From CAVQJU01 sp963729215 (lineage in GTDB: Bacteria > Acidobacteriota > Vicinamibacteria > Vicinamibacterales > CAVVIG01): 64,000 nt of DNA. The translations under genes were made by a program, and so were the position numbers. The notes under the pieces were generated by a model. That model had not been told where the DNA came from. It saw only the letters and a list, made by a program, of their open reading frames with translations, and did not search any database. The DNA is taken from contig CAVSND010000025.1 in assembly GCA_963729215.1 (NCBI GenBank), positions 62,001 through 126,000 on the forward strand, given 5' to 3'. Positions 1 to 7,896 of the stretch are shown here, piece by piece. Every line of letters begins with the position of its first letter. Position 1 is the first letter of the stretch.

Positions 1-1417
1 GTCCGCTCTGGCTGTTCTCCGGCAGCCCGGCGCCCGATTGTTTGAAGCCGCCAAACGGCATGGACGGCTCCTTGTATCCGGTGTGCACGTTGACGTGTGC
101 CAGCCCCGCGTCGATTTCATCGATGTACCGGCGGGCGTTGCCGAGATCTCTGGTGAATATCGCGGACGAGAGTCCGTAAATCGAATTGTTCGCCACGTCC
201 AGCGCTTCGTCCAGCGACGCGAACTCCGACACGGCCAGCACGGGTCCGAAAATCTCGTCGCGAAACACGCGCATGCCGGGCTCGACGCCCGTAAACACCG
301 TGGGCCGGATGAAGTATCCCTGCGATCTGGATCCCGCGCCGGCCGGGTACTCGCCCCCCGCCACCAGCCGCGCGCCTTCGGCCTTTGCTCGACCGATCGC
401 AGCGGTCACGTCCGCATACTGCTGCGGCCCGGCCACCGGACCCATATCGGTCGTCTCCTCCAGCCCGTCGCCGACCGCCATCTTCTCGCACCGCGCGATC
501 AGTTGATCGAGAAACGGCCGCGCGATCGCCTGGTGCAGCAGCAGGCGGCTCGTGGACGTGCACCACTGGCCCGCGTTCGAGAAGCCGGCCGTCACAGCCG
601 CTTCCACGGCTTCACCGATATCGGCATCGTCCATCACAATCAGGGCGTTCTTCCCGCCGAGCTCGAGCTGCGTGCGCGTCAGGTTCGCGGCGGCGAGTGC
701 CTGGATCTTCTTCCCCACTTCCGTGGACCCCGTGAACGAAACCGCGCGAACCCGCGGGTCCTGCACGAGGACGTTGCCGATGGCCGAGCCGGCGCCGGTG
801 ACGCAGTTGAACACCCCCGGCGGCACGCCGGCCAGTTCGAAGAGCTTCGCCATGAACACGCCGGACCACGGCGTGAACGACGCCGGCTTGAACACCACCG
901 TATTGCCGGTCAGCAGCGCCGGCAGCGTCTTGCGGCACATGACGTTCATCGGGAAGTTCCAGGGGCTGATCACGCCAACCACGCCGAGCGGCTGGTATTG
1001 GACCCACGTCGTGATCGGCCGGATTCCACCGGGGCCGGCGCCGCCGGCGAAAGCAGCCACTTGATTCAGGTGGTACGCGCCCTCGACGAGCGCGGAATCG
1101 ACCTCGGCGCGCGACTCCCGGATGGTCTTGCCGTTTTCGAGCGTCACGATGCGCGCCAGATCGTCGCGGGAACGCTCGATCAGCGCGAGAAACGCAGAAA
1201 CGCACTGCTGACGTCTGGCAAGCGGCGTCCGGCGCCAGGCGGGAAACGCCTCGGCCGCCGCGGCAATCGCGGAACGGACGTCTTCCGCCGTGGACGATTG
1301 AAACGAGCCGAGATGGCTGCCGCGCGAGGCGGGATTTTCGTTGCCGAAAGTGGCGCCTCCGCTCGCGCGGGTCCAGGCGCCGTTAATCAGGTTCAGGTGC
1401 TCGACTGTCTCGCCCAT
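1..1417 (-). CDS. Aldehyde dehydrogenase (C-terminal end off the left edge)
   Basis: NAD(P)-dependent aldehyde dehydrogenase, oxidising an aldehyde to its acid in the cytosol. It reads from an ATG at 1417; about 472 codons are visible, so almost the whole protein (family 450-500 aa) is present. Seen in order: SPWNFPMN near residue 151 in the cofactor fold, FTGSTEVGKK near 228, LELGGKN with the general base Glu near 252, FSNAGQWC with the nucleophilic Cys near 286, EIFGPVL, and the C-terminal PFGGFKQSG. The frame is unbroken. A small inverted repeat lies 14 bp upstream of the start. The substrate cannot be read from the sequence; it belongs to the broad semialdehyde/benzaldehyde-type group. 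A role in the aromatic or alcohol oxidation encoded elsewhere in the window would be guesswork. Confidence 0.93.
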   Translation of the reverse strand, partial: MGETVEHLNLINGAWTRASGGATFGNENPASRGSHLGSFQSSTAEDVRSAIAAAAEAFPAWRRTPLARRQQCVSAFLALIERSRDDLARIVTLENGKTIRESRAEVDSALVEGAYHLNQVAAFAGGAGPGGIRPITTWVQYQPLGVVGVISPWNFPMNVMCRKTLPALLTGNTVVFKPASFTPWSGVFMAKLFELAGVPPGVFNCVTGAGSAIGNVLVQDPRVRAVSFTGSTEVGKKIQALAAANLTRTQLELGGKNALIVMDDADIGEAVEAAVTAGFSNAGQWCTSTSRLLLHQAIARPFLDQLIARCEKMAVGDGLEETTDMGPVAGPQQYADVTAAIGRAKAEGARLVAGGEYPAGAGSRSQGYFIRPTVFTGVEPGMRVFRDEIFGPVLAVSEFASLDEALDVANNSIYGLSSAIFTRDLGNARRYIDEIDAGLAHVNVHTGYKEPSMPFGGFKQSGAGLPENSQSG

Positions 1418-1430
1418 GCGCGCTCCCCGT

Positions 1431-1448
1431 GTATGCCTGTAAGCATAC
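1431..1448. promoter_or_regulatory. Short inverted repeat upstream of the aldehyde dehydrogenase
   Basis: GTATGC, a 6-bp spacer and GCATAC form a perfect 6-bp palindrome ending 14 bp before the aldehyde dehydrogenase start, in the gap to the small minus-strand ORF. The position fits an operator for that gene. No regulator is encoded next to it, so the role is inferred from position only. Confidence 0.25.
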
Positions 1449-1462
1449 GCGGAGCGCACGCG

Positions 1463-1594
1463 TCAGCGGGCGACCAGGCGGGCAAATCCATCCGTGAAGA
1501 CGACGGCGGAGGCAACGGCGCCGGCCAGCACGCACAGCATGAACGCTGCGGAAATTGCGACGGTCGCGGCGACGCGGGTCAGCCTAATTCGCAT
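1463..1594 (-). CDS. Small single-membrane-span protein, unknown
   Basis: A 43-residue reading frame starting with ATG at 1594 (MRIRLTRVAATVAIS...). Residues 8-35 are strongly hydrophobic (Ala, Val, Phe, Leu), so it would be a small single-pass membrane peptide with a basic N-terminus. It overlaps the 3' end of the response-regulator gene by 11 bp, which suggests translational coupling if real. I do not recognise the family and the short length makes a chance ORF possible. Confidence 0.35.
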   Translation of the reverse strand: MRIRLTRVAATVAISAAFMLCVLAGAVASAVVFTDGFARLVAR

Positions 1595-2051
1595 GCTGAT
1601 AGGAGAGCGGCGCATTGATGTGCTGGCTCCAGAGCAGCGACACGCCCTCGAGCAGCGCCTTCACGCTGCACGGTTTTTCGACGAAGGCCTCGTTTTCCCA
1701 CATCATGACCTTCTCTTCGAAGCCGGTCGGTGTAGCCGGTGACGTAGAGGACCTTGAGGTCAGGATTCTTGAGACGCAAGCGTCTCGCGAGCTCGCAGCC
1801 GGACATCTCGGGCATCATGACGTCGGTCACGATGAGATCGAGCGAGTCGATCGATTCCGCCGCGTGCAGCGCCGCCGGACCGTCCGGCGCCACCACGACC
1901 GTGTAGCCGGCGCCCTGCAGCACGCGCTCGACGAACATGCGGATTCTTCGTCGTCGATCACGAGAATCGTCCGCGGCGCTTCGGGCACCGGTTCCATCGC
2001 CAGGACGCGCTGCGCGAGCGAACTGACGCGGTTATGAATTCGGTTGGCCAT
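1584..2051 (-). CDS. Single-domain response regulator (CheY-like), frame broken twice
   Basis: Stand-alone receiver domain of a two-component system. The start is ATG at 2051 (MANRIHNRVSS). The fold is read across three frame segments: TILVIDDEESA (acidic pocket), then DLIVTDVMMPEMSG with the phospho-accepting Asp, LYVTGYTDR (conserved Thr), then FVEKPCS with the conserved Lys, ending at TAG 1584. The two breaks, near 1940 and 1715, cancel each other, so total length (156 codons) is normal for a receiver with a short tail. This pattern looks like sequencing error. No output domain is visible, so it must act through a protein partner; no kinase lies next to it. Confidence 0.8.
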
Positions 2052-2053
2052 GA

Positions 2054-2491
2054 TTATTTGAGTCCTTGCATCACGGACGCGTTTCGCGTCGCCACCACAA
2101 CCATCATCCCGTTCACGGCGACCATCGTCGCGATCGCCTCTGCCCTGCGGTGCCGCCGCCAGAGCGTCTCGGCCGCATAGATGGACGCGCTGGTCGCGCC
2201 GACCTTGAGCGCCCACATGGCGCCCGGATTGGCGGCCACTCTCGCGATCGCGGGGTTGGCTTCGACCGCTCCGCGGTTCACGGCGCTGACCGTGCTCCAC
2301 CCGTCATAGGCCTGCAGTCCGGCGAGCACACCGTAAAGAACGGGAAGAGCCGCGCCGCGCGCGATCGGACGCTCGACAGCCTTCTGCTTGAAGACAACGC
2401 CCGGGTCCACGGCCGCTTCGTCTGCTGCTCGAGCGGAAGCGGTCAGGAGGAACATACTGCTCAGCCACGCCGCGAGACACTTGCGAACCAT
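2054..2491 (-). CDS. Exported or membrane protein of unknown function
   Basis: A 145-residue protein starting at ATG 2491 (MVRKCLAAWLSSMF), with a clear N-terminal signal sequence ending near AraA-A (residue 23). The rest has two moderately hydrophobic segments, VLYGVLAGLQAY and ATMVAVNGMMVVVA, which may be membrane spans. I do not recognise the family with certainty. It ends 3 bp before the response-regulator start, so the two are probably one transcript. Confidence 0.7.
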   Translation of the reverse strand: MVRKCLAAWLSSMFLLTASARAADEAAVDPGVVFKQKAVERPIARGAALPVLYGVLAGLQAYDGWSTVSAVNRGAVEANPAIARVAANPGAMWALKVGATSASIYAAETLWRRHRRAEAIATMVAVNGMMVVVATRNASVMQGLK

Positions 2492-2620
2492 GGTGCCGTC
2501 CTCCAAGCCCGTCGCATCAGCGCGGCGGCGTGCTAAATGACGAGCGAACCGGCTGCCAACGACCAGCGGCTAGTCAAACGACTGCACTTAAATGACTTGG
2601 AAGGACATGTGGAGACTCGA

Positions 2621-2654
2621 CCAGTGTGCGCGTGCGCCAACAGGCGCACACTGG
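2621..2654. repeat. Inverted repeat with 11-bp arms
   Basis: CCAGTGTGCGC at 2621-2631 is repeated as its exact reverse complement at 2644-2654, with a 12-bp spacer. An inner palindrome (GTGCGCC, AACA, GGCGCAC) gives a nested alternative fold. There is no T-run, so it is not a classical intrinsic terminator. It lies about 130 bp upstream of the start of the exported-protein gene. Confidence 0.6.
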
Positions 2655-2741
2655 GCTGTGTCTGGGCGCACACCAGGCGGCGCCAGGCCGCCTTTTGTCC
2701 GCCCGTCAGGAAGGTTGTTACGCGGGCCAAACGGTGTCGTC

Positions 2742-2794
2742 GTAGCGTCCGCCTTCAGGCGGACGGTCACCGGCCGGCTGAAGCCGGCCGCTAC
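2742..2794. repeat. GTAG-headed palindrome pair (REP/BIME type)
   Basis: Left unit: GTAG then arms CGTCCGCC and GGCGGACG around a TTCA loop. Right unit, inverted: arms CGGCCGGC and GCCGGCCG around TGAA, closed by CTAC. Two palindromes in opposite orientation with the tetranucleotide on the outside is the layout of REP pairs mobilised by RAYT (Y1 tyrosine) transposases. Related copies occur at seven further sites in the window. Confidence 0.75.
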
Positions 2795-2816
2795 GGCAGT
2801 GCAAAACTGTTTGGGG

Positions 2817-4103
2817 CTAATGCCCTGTTGCGGCAGGCTCGATCCGCAGGAGAGCCGCCTGGTCTTCCTCGGTGAGCAGGTACAGGAGTCCGTCAGGGCC
2901 CTGCCGGATGTCGCGGACGCGCTGGTGCAATTCACGCAGCAGCGGTTCGCGGCGCATCTCTTCCCATTTGTCGTTGAACACGATGCGCTGAATCTGGCCG
3001 CTGCGCGCGATTTCGCCCTCGCGCATCCCGCCGACGAAGACGTTGCGCTGCCAGCCCGGGAACTTGTCGCCGGTGTAGAAGGTCAGGCCGGACGTCGCGA
3101 TCGACGGGACCCAGAACACGAGAGGGTCCTCCATGCCCGGCAGCGTCGGGCTGAACCGCGGGCCGTTGTAGTCGCGGCCGTAGCTGACGATCGGCCAGCC
3201 GTAGTTTCTGCCGGCGCGAACGATGTTCAACTCGTCGCCGCCGTTCGGTCCGTTTTCGGTCTCCCACAACTCGTTGGTGTACGGATTGAACGCGAGACCG
3301 AGCTGCACGCGGTGGCCGAGCGAAAAGATGTACGGCTTGTAGCCAACCTTGCCGACGAACGGGTTGTCGGGCGGCACCTTGCCTTCGTCGGTCATGCGCA
3401 GGATCTTGCCGGCGAGATCGTTGGTCCCCTGCGCCCGATCCATGCTGATCTTCGAGCCGGTGCCCGGGCCGCCAATCCCCATGTACAGCATGCCGTCCGG
3501 CCCGAACGCGATCCGTGACGCCTCCATGTCGATGTCGTCGGCGACGAAGATGTCCCGGACGTCGGTCAGGGCTTTGCCGTCCCACGTGCCGCGCAGGATC
3601 GAGTTGCTCGCGATCGGCGCGTCCCGCCCTTCGACGCTCTTCGCCGTGCCCATCGGCTTGTGGTACGAGATGTAGATCCACTTGTTCTGCGCGAACTTCG
3701 GGTGAAGGGCGATGTCCATCAGCCCAGCCATCGTGCCGAGCGACGTCACTGCGGGGATACCAGCAACAGGGGCCGGATCGAGCTTGCCGTCGCGCACGAT
3801 GCGCAGCCGGCCCTGCCGCTCCGTGATGAGGATGGCGCCGTCGGGAAGGAACGCGAGGCTCCAGGGGTGTGACAGCCCCTTGGTGACGACCACCGCACGA
3901 AGGCCGCGCTGCTCGTAGCTGTCGAACAGAAACGGGCCATCGCCGAGCGCCGGGCTGTTCCACGGCTCGACCCGCGGGCCGGGTGGGACCGCGCCCCGCT
4001 GATCGCGGACAGGCGGATAGGGGTACTGGCGCTGAGCCTGCGCAATGGCCACAACACCGGCCAGCAGCACCGAACACGTCACGAGCGGAACGATGCTTCG
4101 CAC
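2817..4103 (-). CDS. PQQ-dependent sugar dehydrogenase-like beta-propeller, exported
   Basis: Soluble aldose/sorbosone dehydrogenase family protein, predicted to oxidise sugars or similar alcohols in the periplasm with PQQ. I prefer GTG 4103 (VRSIVPLVTCSVLLAG), which leads straight into a signal peptide ending near AQA; the longer frame upstream is palindrome sequence. Seen: GLSHPWSLAFLPDG near residue 80, ITERQGRLR, then GLMDIALHP, GPDGMLYMGIGGPG, FSLGHRVQLGLAFNP, ENGPNGGDELN and NYGWP, the signature set of this propeller family. Length (428 aa) is usual. Whether PQQ is actually bound cannot be shown here. Confidence 0.88.
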   Translation of the reverse strand: MRSIVPLVTCSVLLAGVVAIAQAQRQYPYPPVRDQRGAVPPGPRVEPWNSPALGDGPFLFDSYEQRGLRAVVVTKGLSHPWSLAFLPDGAILITERQGRLRIVRDGKLDPAPVAGIPAVTSLGTMAGLMDIALHPKFAQNKWIYISYHKPMGTAKSVEGRDAPIASNSILRGTWDGKALTDVRDIFVADDIDMEASRIAFGPDGMLYMGIGGPGTGSKISMDRAQGTNDLAGKILRMTDEGKVPPDNPFVGKVGYKPYIFSLGHRVQLGLAFNPYTNELWETENGPNGGDELNIVRAGRNYGWPIVSYGRDYNGPRFSPTLPGMEDPLVFWVPSIATSGLTFYTGDKFPGWQRNVFVGGMREGEIARSGQIQRIVFNDKWEEMRREPLLRELHQRVRDIRQGPDGLLYLLTEEDQAALLRIEPAATGH

Positions 4104-4118
4104 AACAACCTCACGACT

Positions 4119-4207
4119 GTAGCGTCCGCCTTCAGGCGGACGCACGAACGTCCGGCTGAAGCCGGACGCTACGGGAGCACGAACGTCCGGCTGAAGCCGG
4201 ACGCTAC
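4119..4207. repeat. GTAG palindrome cluster with a duplicated right arm
   Basis: GTAG plus the CGTCCGCC/GGCGGACG hairpin, followed by two tandem copies of the inverted right unit (CGTCCGGC, TGAA, GCCGGACG, CTAC). The outer CTAC at 4204-4207 supplies the TAG stop codon of the quinoprotein dehydrogenase on the minus strand. The extra arm shows local amplification of the repeat. Confidence 0.75.
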
Positions 4208-5980
4208 GGGAATGCTACGGCAACGCAAACACGAAGATATTCGGCCCGTTGCCCGGTCTTCAATTCCGGCGTCAAGCCGCGCGTCGAGTTGGCCTCGAGC
4301 GACGGGCCGACAATCGCGGCGACGTACTGTTTGCCGCCGGCGGAAAAGCTGATCGGATACCCGCTGGCAGGCGATCCGACAATCGCCTCCCACAACACGG
4401 CGCCGGTCTTGTCGTCGAGCGCCTTGAAGCGGCCGTTTGAATCACCGCCGAACACGAGCCCGCCACCAGTGGCAACCAGCGAGAGCATGCCCGCGCGCTG
4501 CTCGTGCTTCCAGAGCGTCTGGCCGGTTTCCGCGGAGATCGACCAGACGGTGCCCACCTTGTCCGCCCCGATCGAGAACTCCTGTTTCATGTTGATCCCG
4601 TACACCTTCGACGGGTCCCGGGAGTCCACGGTGGTGGTGGCCGTCATGCACATGTTCTGCATGGGCATGTACATCGCGTTGGTGAGCGGGCTGTACGCGC
4701 CCGCCGGCCAGTTCTTGCCGCCGCTGCTGCCTGGGCACACGAACTTCTCTTCGTTGATCTTCGTGAACAACACCTCGGGGTTCACGACCACCGCGCCGGT
4801 CGCACCATCGATGTTGCTGATCACGTTCTGCATCACCGTCGGGCGCGCCCACAGGAATTCGCCGGTCTGGCGGTCGAGCGTGTAGACGACGCCCGTTTTT
4901 CCCGGAATGCCGGTAATCACCTTGCGGCGCTCACCCGCCCGGACTTTCGGGTTGATCCACCGCACATCGCTCGCGCGGGGAGCGACGACGGTATCCACCA
5001 GCAGGCGCTCGAACGGGATGATCGAGATCCCAGTGGTCGACGATGTGCTGGTAGTACCAGACGATTTTCCCGGTATCGGCGTTAATCGCCAGCGTGCAGT
5101 TGTGGTAGAGGTGCTGCTTGTCGTTGCCGCCGAGCGTGAACTTGGGAGCGGGAATCGTCACGGACGTCCCGACGTAAATCAGGTTGAGCTCGGCGTCGTA
5201 GCTCGGCACCATCCAGGTGCCGACGTGCCACCGCTGCTCCATCGGCACGTCGCCCCACGATTCGTATCCCGGTTCGCCCGGCCCGGGAATGGTGTGGAAG
5301 CGCCAGAGTTCCTTGCCGGTCTTGGCGTCGTGCGCCGTGACGACGCAGGAGTCGCGGCCGGCGTCGGGCTGGCACTGACGGCCCGTGATCAGCTTGCCGT
5401 TCGCGACGATCGGGCCGCCGCTCGTGGGCGCGCGCTTGGTGGCGTCGAGCACCTTCGTCTCCCACGCCAGCGCGCCGGTCCGCGCGTCGAGGGCGTAGAC
5501 GAAGTTGTCCGAACTGGAATTGAGAATGAAATCGCCCCACATGGCGAGGGTGCGGTTTGTCTTGGGCCGGACGCCCTCGGGCAGCTTGCGGCGGTACTCC
5601 CAGATCAGATCGCCGGTCGTGGCGTCGACGGCCTGAATGTTGTCGCCGGGGTTCGGGATGAACATGACGCCGTCGTGCACGAGCGGCGTCCCCTCCTGGT
5701 TGCCCGGGCCAATCAGGCCGCGCGTCCACGCCATCTTCAGCCGAGACACGTTCGTGCGGTTGATCTGGTTGAGCGGGCTGTATCCCCACCCATCCAGCGT
5801 GCGCCGCCACGCCAGCCAGTCGCCCGGATCGGGCTTCTGCAACATCGCATCGGTCACCGGGACGTATTTGCGCTCGGCGCTCTGCCCGCGGCCGATCGCC
5901 ACGGCGCCTACGATCATCAGCGCACACGCCGCGGCACCAAACGCAATCCTCGCCGGGATTCGGGTCAAGATCCTCGTCAT
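4204..5980 (-). CDS. PQQ-dependent alcohol dehydrogenase (quinoprotein), one frameshift
   Basis: Periplasmic eight-bladed quinoprotein alcohol dehydrogenase passing electrons to cytochrome c. ATG at 5980, signal-anchor-like N-terminus, then tryptophan-docking repeats (DATTGDLIWEYRR, DARTGALAWETK, DAKTGKELWRF). The catalytic region reads HWDLDHPFE: Asp318 is the expected base and Asp320 two residues on matches the extra Asp that marks lanthanide-using members of the superfamily (XoxF, ExaF, PedH). The sequence around it (HVGTWMVPSYDAELN) differs from XoxF proper, so I call it a quinoprotein ADH only. The frame breaks once near 5015, where CC has become CCC; both halves are otherwise complete (592 codons). 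Its TAG stop lies inside a repeat. Confidence 0.87.
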
Positions 5981-6031
5981 CGGGGTGTTCCTCCGTGGAG
6001 TGCCGTAGACTATAGCTTAACTGCGCGTAAG

Positions 6032-6067
6032 ACTCGTTACTCGTGGCTCGTTACTCGTGGCTCGTGG
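6032..6067. repeat. Heptamer tandem array (ACTCGTG/GCTCGTG)
   Basis: About five imperfect 7-bp units of the form ACTCGTT, ACTCGTG, GCTCGTT, GCTCGTG. It straddles the presumed start of the esterase. The same heptamer, in either orientation, recurs at 12919, 15361 and 26431. Confidence 0.7.
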
Positions 6068-7671
6068 GAGGTAAGGGGTTGGGAAAGACGCAGACGTTCA
6101 TTTGCATCGCCTTCGCGTTCGCTGCCGTCGTCACGATGCCGGCAGCCTCAACCGAAGCGGTGCGAACGGATGCAGGGTTGATCGCACCGGCGGCGAATTC
6201 GCCGGATGGCATCCGCGTGTTCAGGGGTGTTCCCTTCGGCGCGCCGCCGCTCGGGCCGCTGCGCTGGAAGGCGCCGCAGCCGGTCGCGCACTGGGACGGC
6301 GTGCGCAAGGCCGACGCGTTCGGTCCCGTGTGCGTGCAACCGAAAGGCGTCGGGCGTTTAAATGTCTCGGTGGACATGCCCGACTCGCCGCGCGCCGACG
6401 AGGACTGCCTCTACCTCAACGTCTGGACCGGGGCGACGCGCGCGAGCGAGCGACGGCCGGTGATGGTGTGGATCTTCGGCGGCGCGTACACGGAAGGCGC
6501 CGGATCGAGCCGGCACAACGACGGCGAAGCGCTCGCCCGCAAGGGCGCCGTCCTCGTGACATTCAATTACCGCCTTGGCCCCTTTGGATTTTTCTCGCAT
6601 CCCGAGCTGACGAAGGAATCCGGCCACAACGCGTCGGGCAACCAGGCTGTCCTGGACGCGCTGGCGGCGCTGACCTGGGTGCAGAAAAACATCGCGGCCT
6701 TCGGCGGCGATCCGGACAACGTCACGATTTTCGGCGAATCCGCGGGCGCGTCGCTGTCGGCGGGGCTCGTCGGGTCGCCGTTGTCGAAGGGCCTGTTCCG
6801 GCGCGCCATTTCGGAAAGCGGCGCCTGGATGGGCCTGAGCATGGCGCCGATGCGCTCGCGCGCGTCGGCGGAGGCGCCAACCGGCCGCGGCGCCTCGCCG
6901 ATGGCGTCGCTTCCGCTCGCCGAACTGCGCGCCAAATCGGCCGACGAGATCAGCAAGGGCCTTCGCGGCGCGGGCATGATCGCCGACGGCTGGGCGATTC
7001 CCGAGGATCTCTCGCTTACGTTTGCGGCCGGCCGTCAGAACGCGGTGGACGTGCTGGTCGGGTCGAACAAGGACGAAGGATCCTTCGTCCTGCGCGGGCC
7101 GACCGCCGAGCAGTGGGTGGGCCGCGTGCGCGGCCGCTGGGGCGACCTGGCGGACGATTATCTCAAGCTCTACCCCGCCGGCTCGGATGCCGAAGCCGCG
7201 CGGTCGTCCGAGGCGGCGTTCCGCGACGAGATGGCGTGGCACATGCGGCTGTACGCGCAGGCGCAGGCGAAGCTCGGCAAGCAGGCGTACCTCTATTACT
7301 TCACGCACGAGCCGCCGGTTGAACCGGGCAAGCCGAACCTCCGCGCGACGCACACGGCGGAAATCCCGTACGTCTTCAACAATCTGAAAGCCGTTCGCGT
7401 GTACCCGGATGGCAGCTCGCCCGAGCTCGCTTCGGCATCCGAAAGCGACCGCAAGCTGGCGGACATCGTGTCGTCGTACTTCGTGAACTTTGCGCGCACG
7501 GGCAATCCCAACGGCAAGGGCCTGGCGGCCTGGCCGGCGTATCGCGACAAGGCGACGGGGCGCGCGATGATGCTGGGCGACTCGCAGCAGATCAAGATCG
7601 AGGACGCCGGCGACGCCGCCCGCTGGGCGCTGTACGACGCGCTATACGCCAGACAGCATTCGGCGAATTAA
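6043..7671 (+). CDS. Carboxylesterase (type-B/para-nitrobenzyl esterase family), exported
   Basis: Alpha/beta-hydrolase of the carboxylesterase type-B family, hydrolysing carboxylic esters outside the cytoplasm. A GTG at 6043 lies in the heptamer array; TTG 6076 just before the signal peptide (FICIAFAFAAVVTMPAAS) is an alternative. Seen: FRGVPFGAPP near residue 66, ADEDCLYLNVW, MVWIFGGAY (oxyanion hole), the nucleophile elbow FGESAGAS near 243, GSNKDEGSF with the acidic residue, and HTAEIPYVF with the catalytic His. Length (542 aa) is normal. The substrate is unknown; feruloyl or similar aromatic esters would fit the neighbouring catabolism but this is inference. Confidence 0.92.
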   Translation: MARYSWLVGGKGLGKTQTFICIAFAFAAVVTMPAASTEAVRTDAGLIAPAANSPDGIRVFRGVPFGAPPLGPLRWKAPQPVAHWDGVRKADAFGPVCVQPKGVGRLNVSVDMPDSPRADEDCLYLNVWTGATRASERRPVMVWIFGGAYTEGAGSSRHNDGEALARKGAVLVTFNYRLGPFGFFSHPELTKESGHNASGNQAVLDALAALTWVQKNIAAFGGDPDNVTIFGESAGASLSAGLVGSPLSKGLFRRAISESGAWMGLSMAPMRSRASAEAPTGRGASPMASLPLAELRAKSADEISKGLRGAGMIADGWAIPEDLSLTFAAGRQNAVDVLVGSNKDEGSFVLRGPTAEQWVGRVRGRWGDLADDYLKLYPAGSDAEAARSSEAAFRDEMAWHMRLYAQAQAKLGKQAYLYYFTHEPPVEPGKPNLRATHTAEIPYVFNNLKAVRVYPDGSSPELASASESDRKLADIVSSYFVNFARTGNPNGKGLAAWPAYRDKATGRAMMLGDSQQIKIEDAGDAARWALYDALYARQHSAN

Positions 7672-7673
7672 GT

Positions 7674-7892
7674 GTGGAAATCGATGGCACGTGGCTGTTC
7701 CTGTCGCTGATACCCGGCGGGATCGGCTTTGTCCTGTTCGTATACGGCAAGAAGCAATCCCGGTGGCCGCACCTCGTCACTGGCTTGATCCTGATGATCT
7801 ATCCGTACTTCACGACGAGCGTCGCCGCCATGATCGGTGTGGGCGCGCTCATTTGCGGCGGGCTCTGGTATGCCGTCCGCGCCGGCTGGTAA
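7674..7892 (+). CDS. Small two-span membrane protein, unknown
   Basis: A 72-residue protein from GTG 7674, three bases after the esterase stop. Two hydrophobic segments (WLFLSLIPGGIGFVLFVYG and LVTGLILMIYPY through GVGALICGGLWY) suggest an integral membrane peptide. It is tightly placed between esterase and transporter, so it is likely co-transcribed. The family resembles small amidotransferase-unrelated membrane proteins common in environmental genomes; I assign no function. Confidence 0.6.
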   Translation: MEIDGTWLFLSLIPGGIGFVLFVYGKKQSRWPHLVTGLILMIYPYFTTSVAAMIGVGALICGGLWYAVRAGW

Positions 7893-7896
7893 ACGA

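Larger units (their letters stand above)
2492..2816. other. 325-bp gap with palindromes, no gene seen
   Basis: No convincing coding sequence. The stretch holds an 11-bp-arm inverted repeat (2621-2654) and a head-to-head GTAG palindrome pair (2742-2794), described separately. Both flanking genes are on the minus strand, so the gap contains the 3' end of the sugar-dehydrogenase-like gene and, presumably, the promoter of the exported protein. Confidence 0.6.

Noticed and set aside
38..1618. Long plus-strand open frame opposite the aldehyde dehydrogenase
   Set aside because: Arg/Gly/His-rich composition of a GC-rich antisense frame; the minus strand encodes a complete conserved enzyme. Many similar antisense frames across the window were dropped for the same reason.
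4204..5980. Calling the quinoprotein dehydrogenase XoxF methanol dehydrogenase
   Set aside because: The Asp-x-Asp signature is present but the surrounding sequence is not XoxF-like, and no xoxG/xoxJ neighbours are seen.
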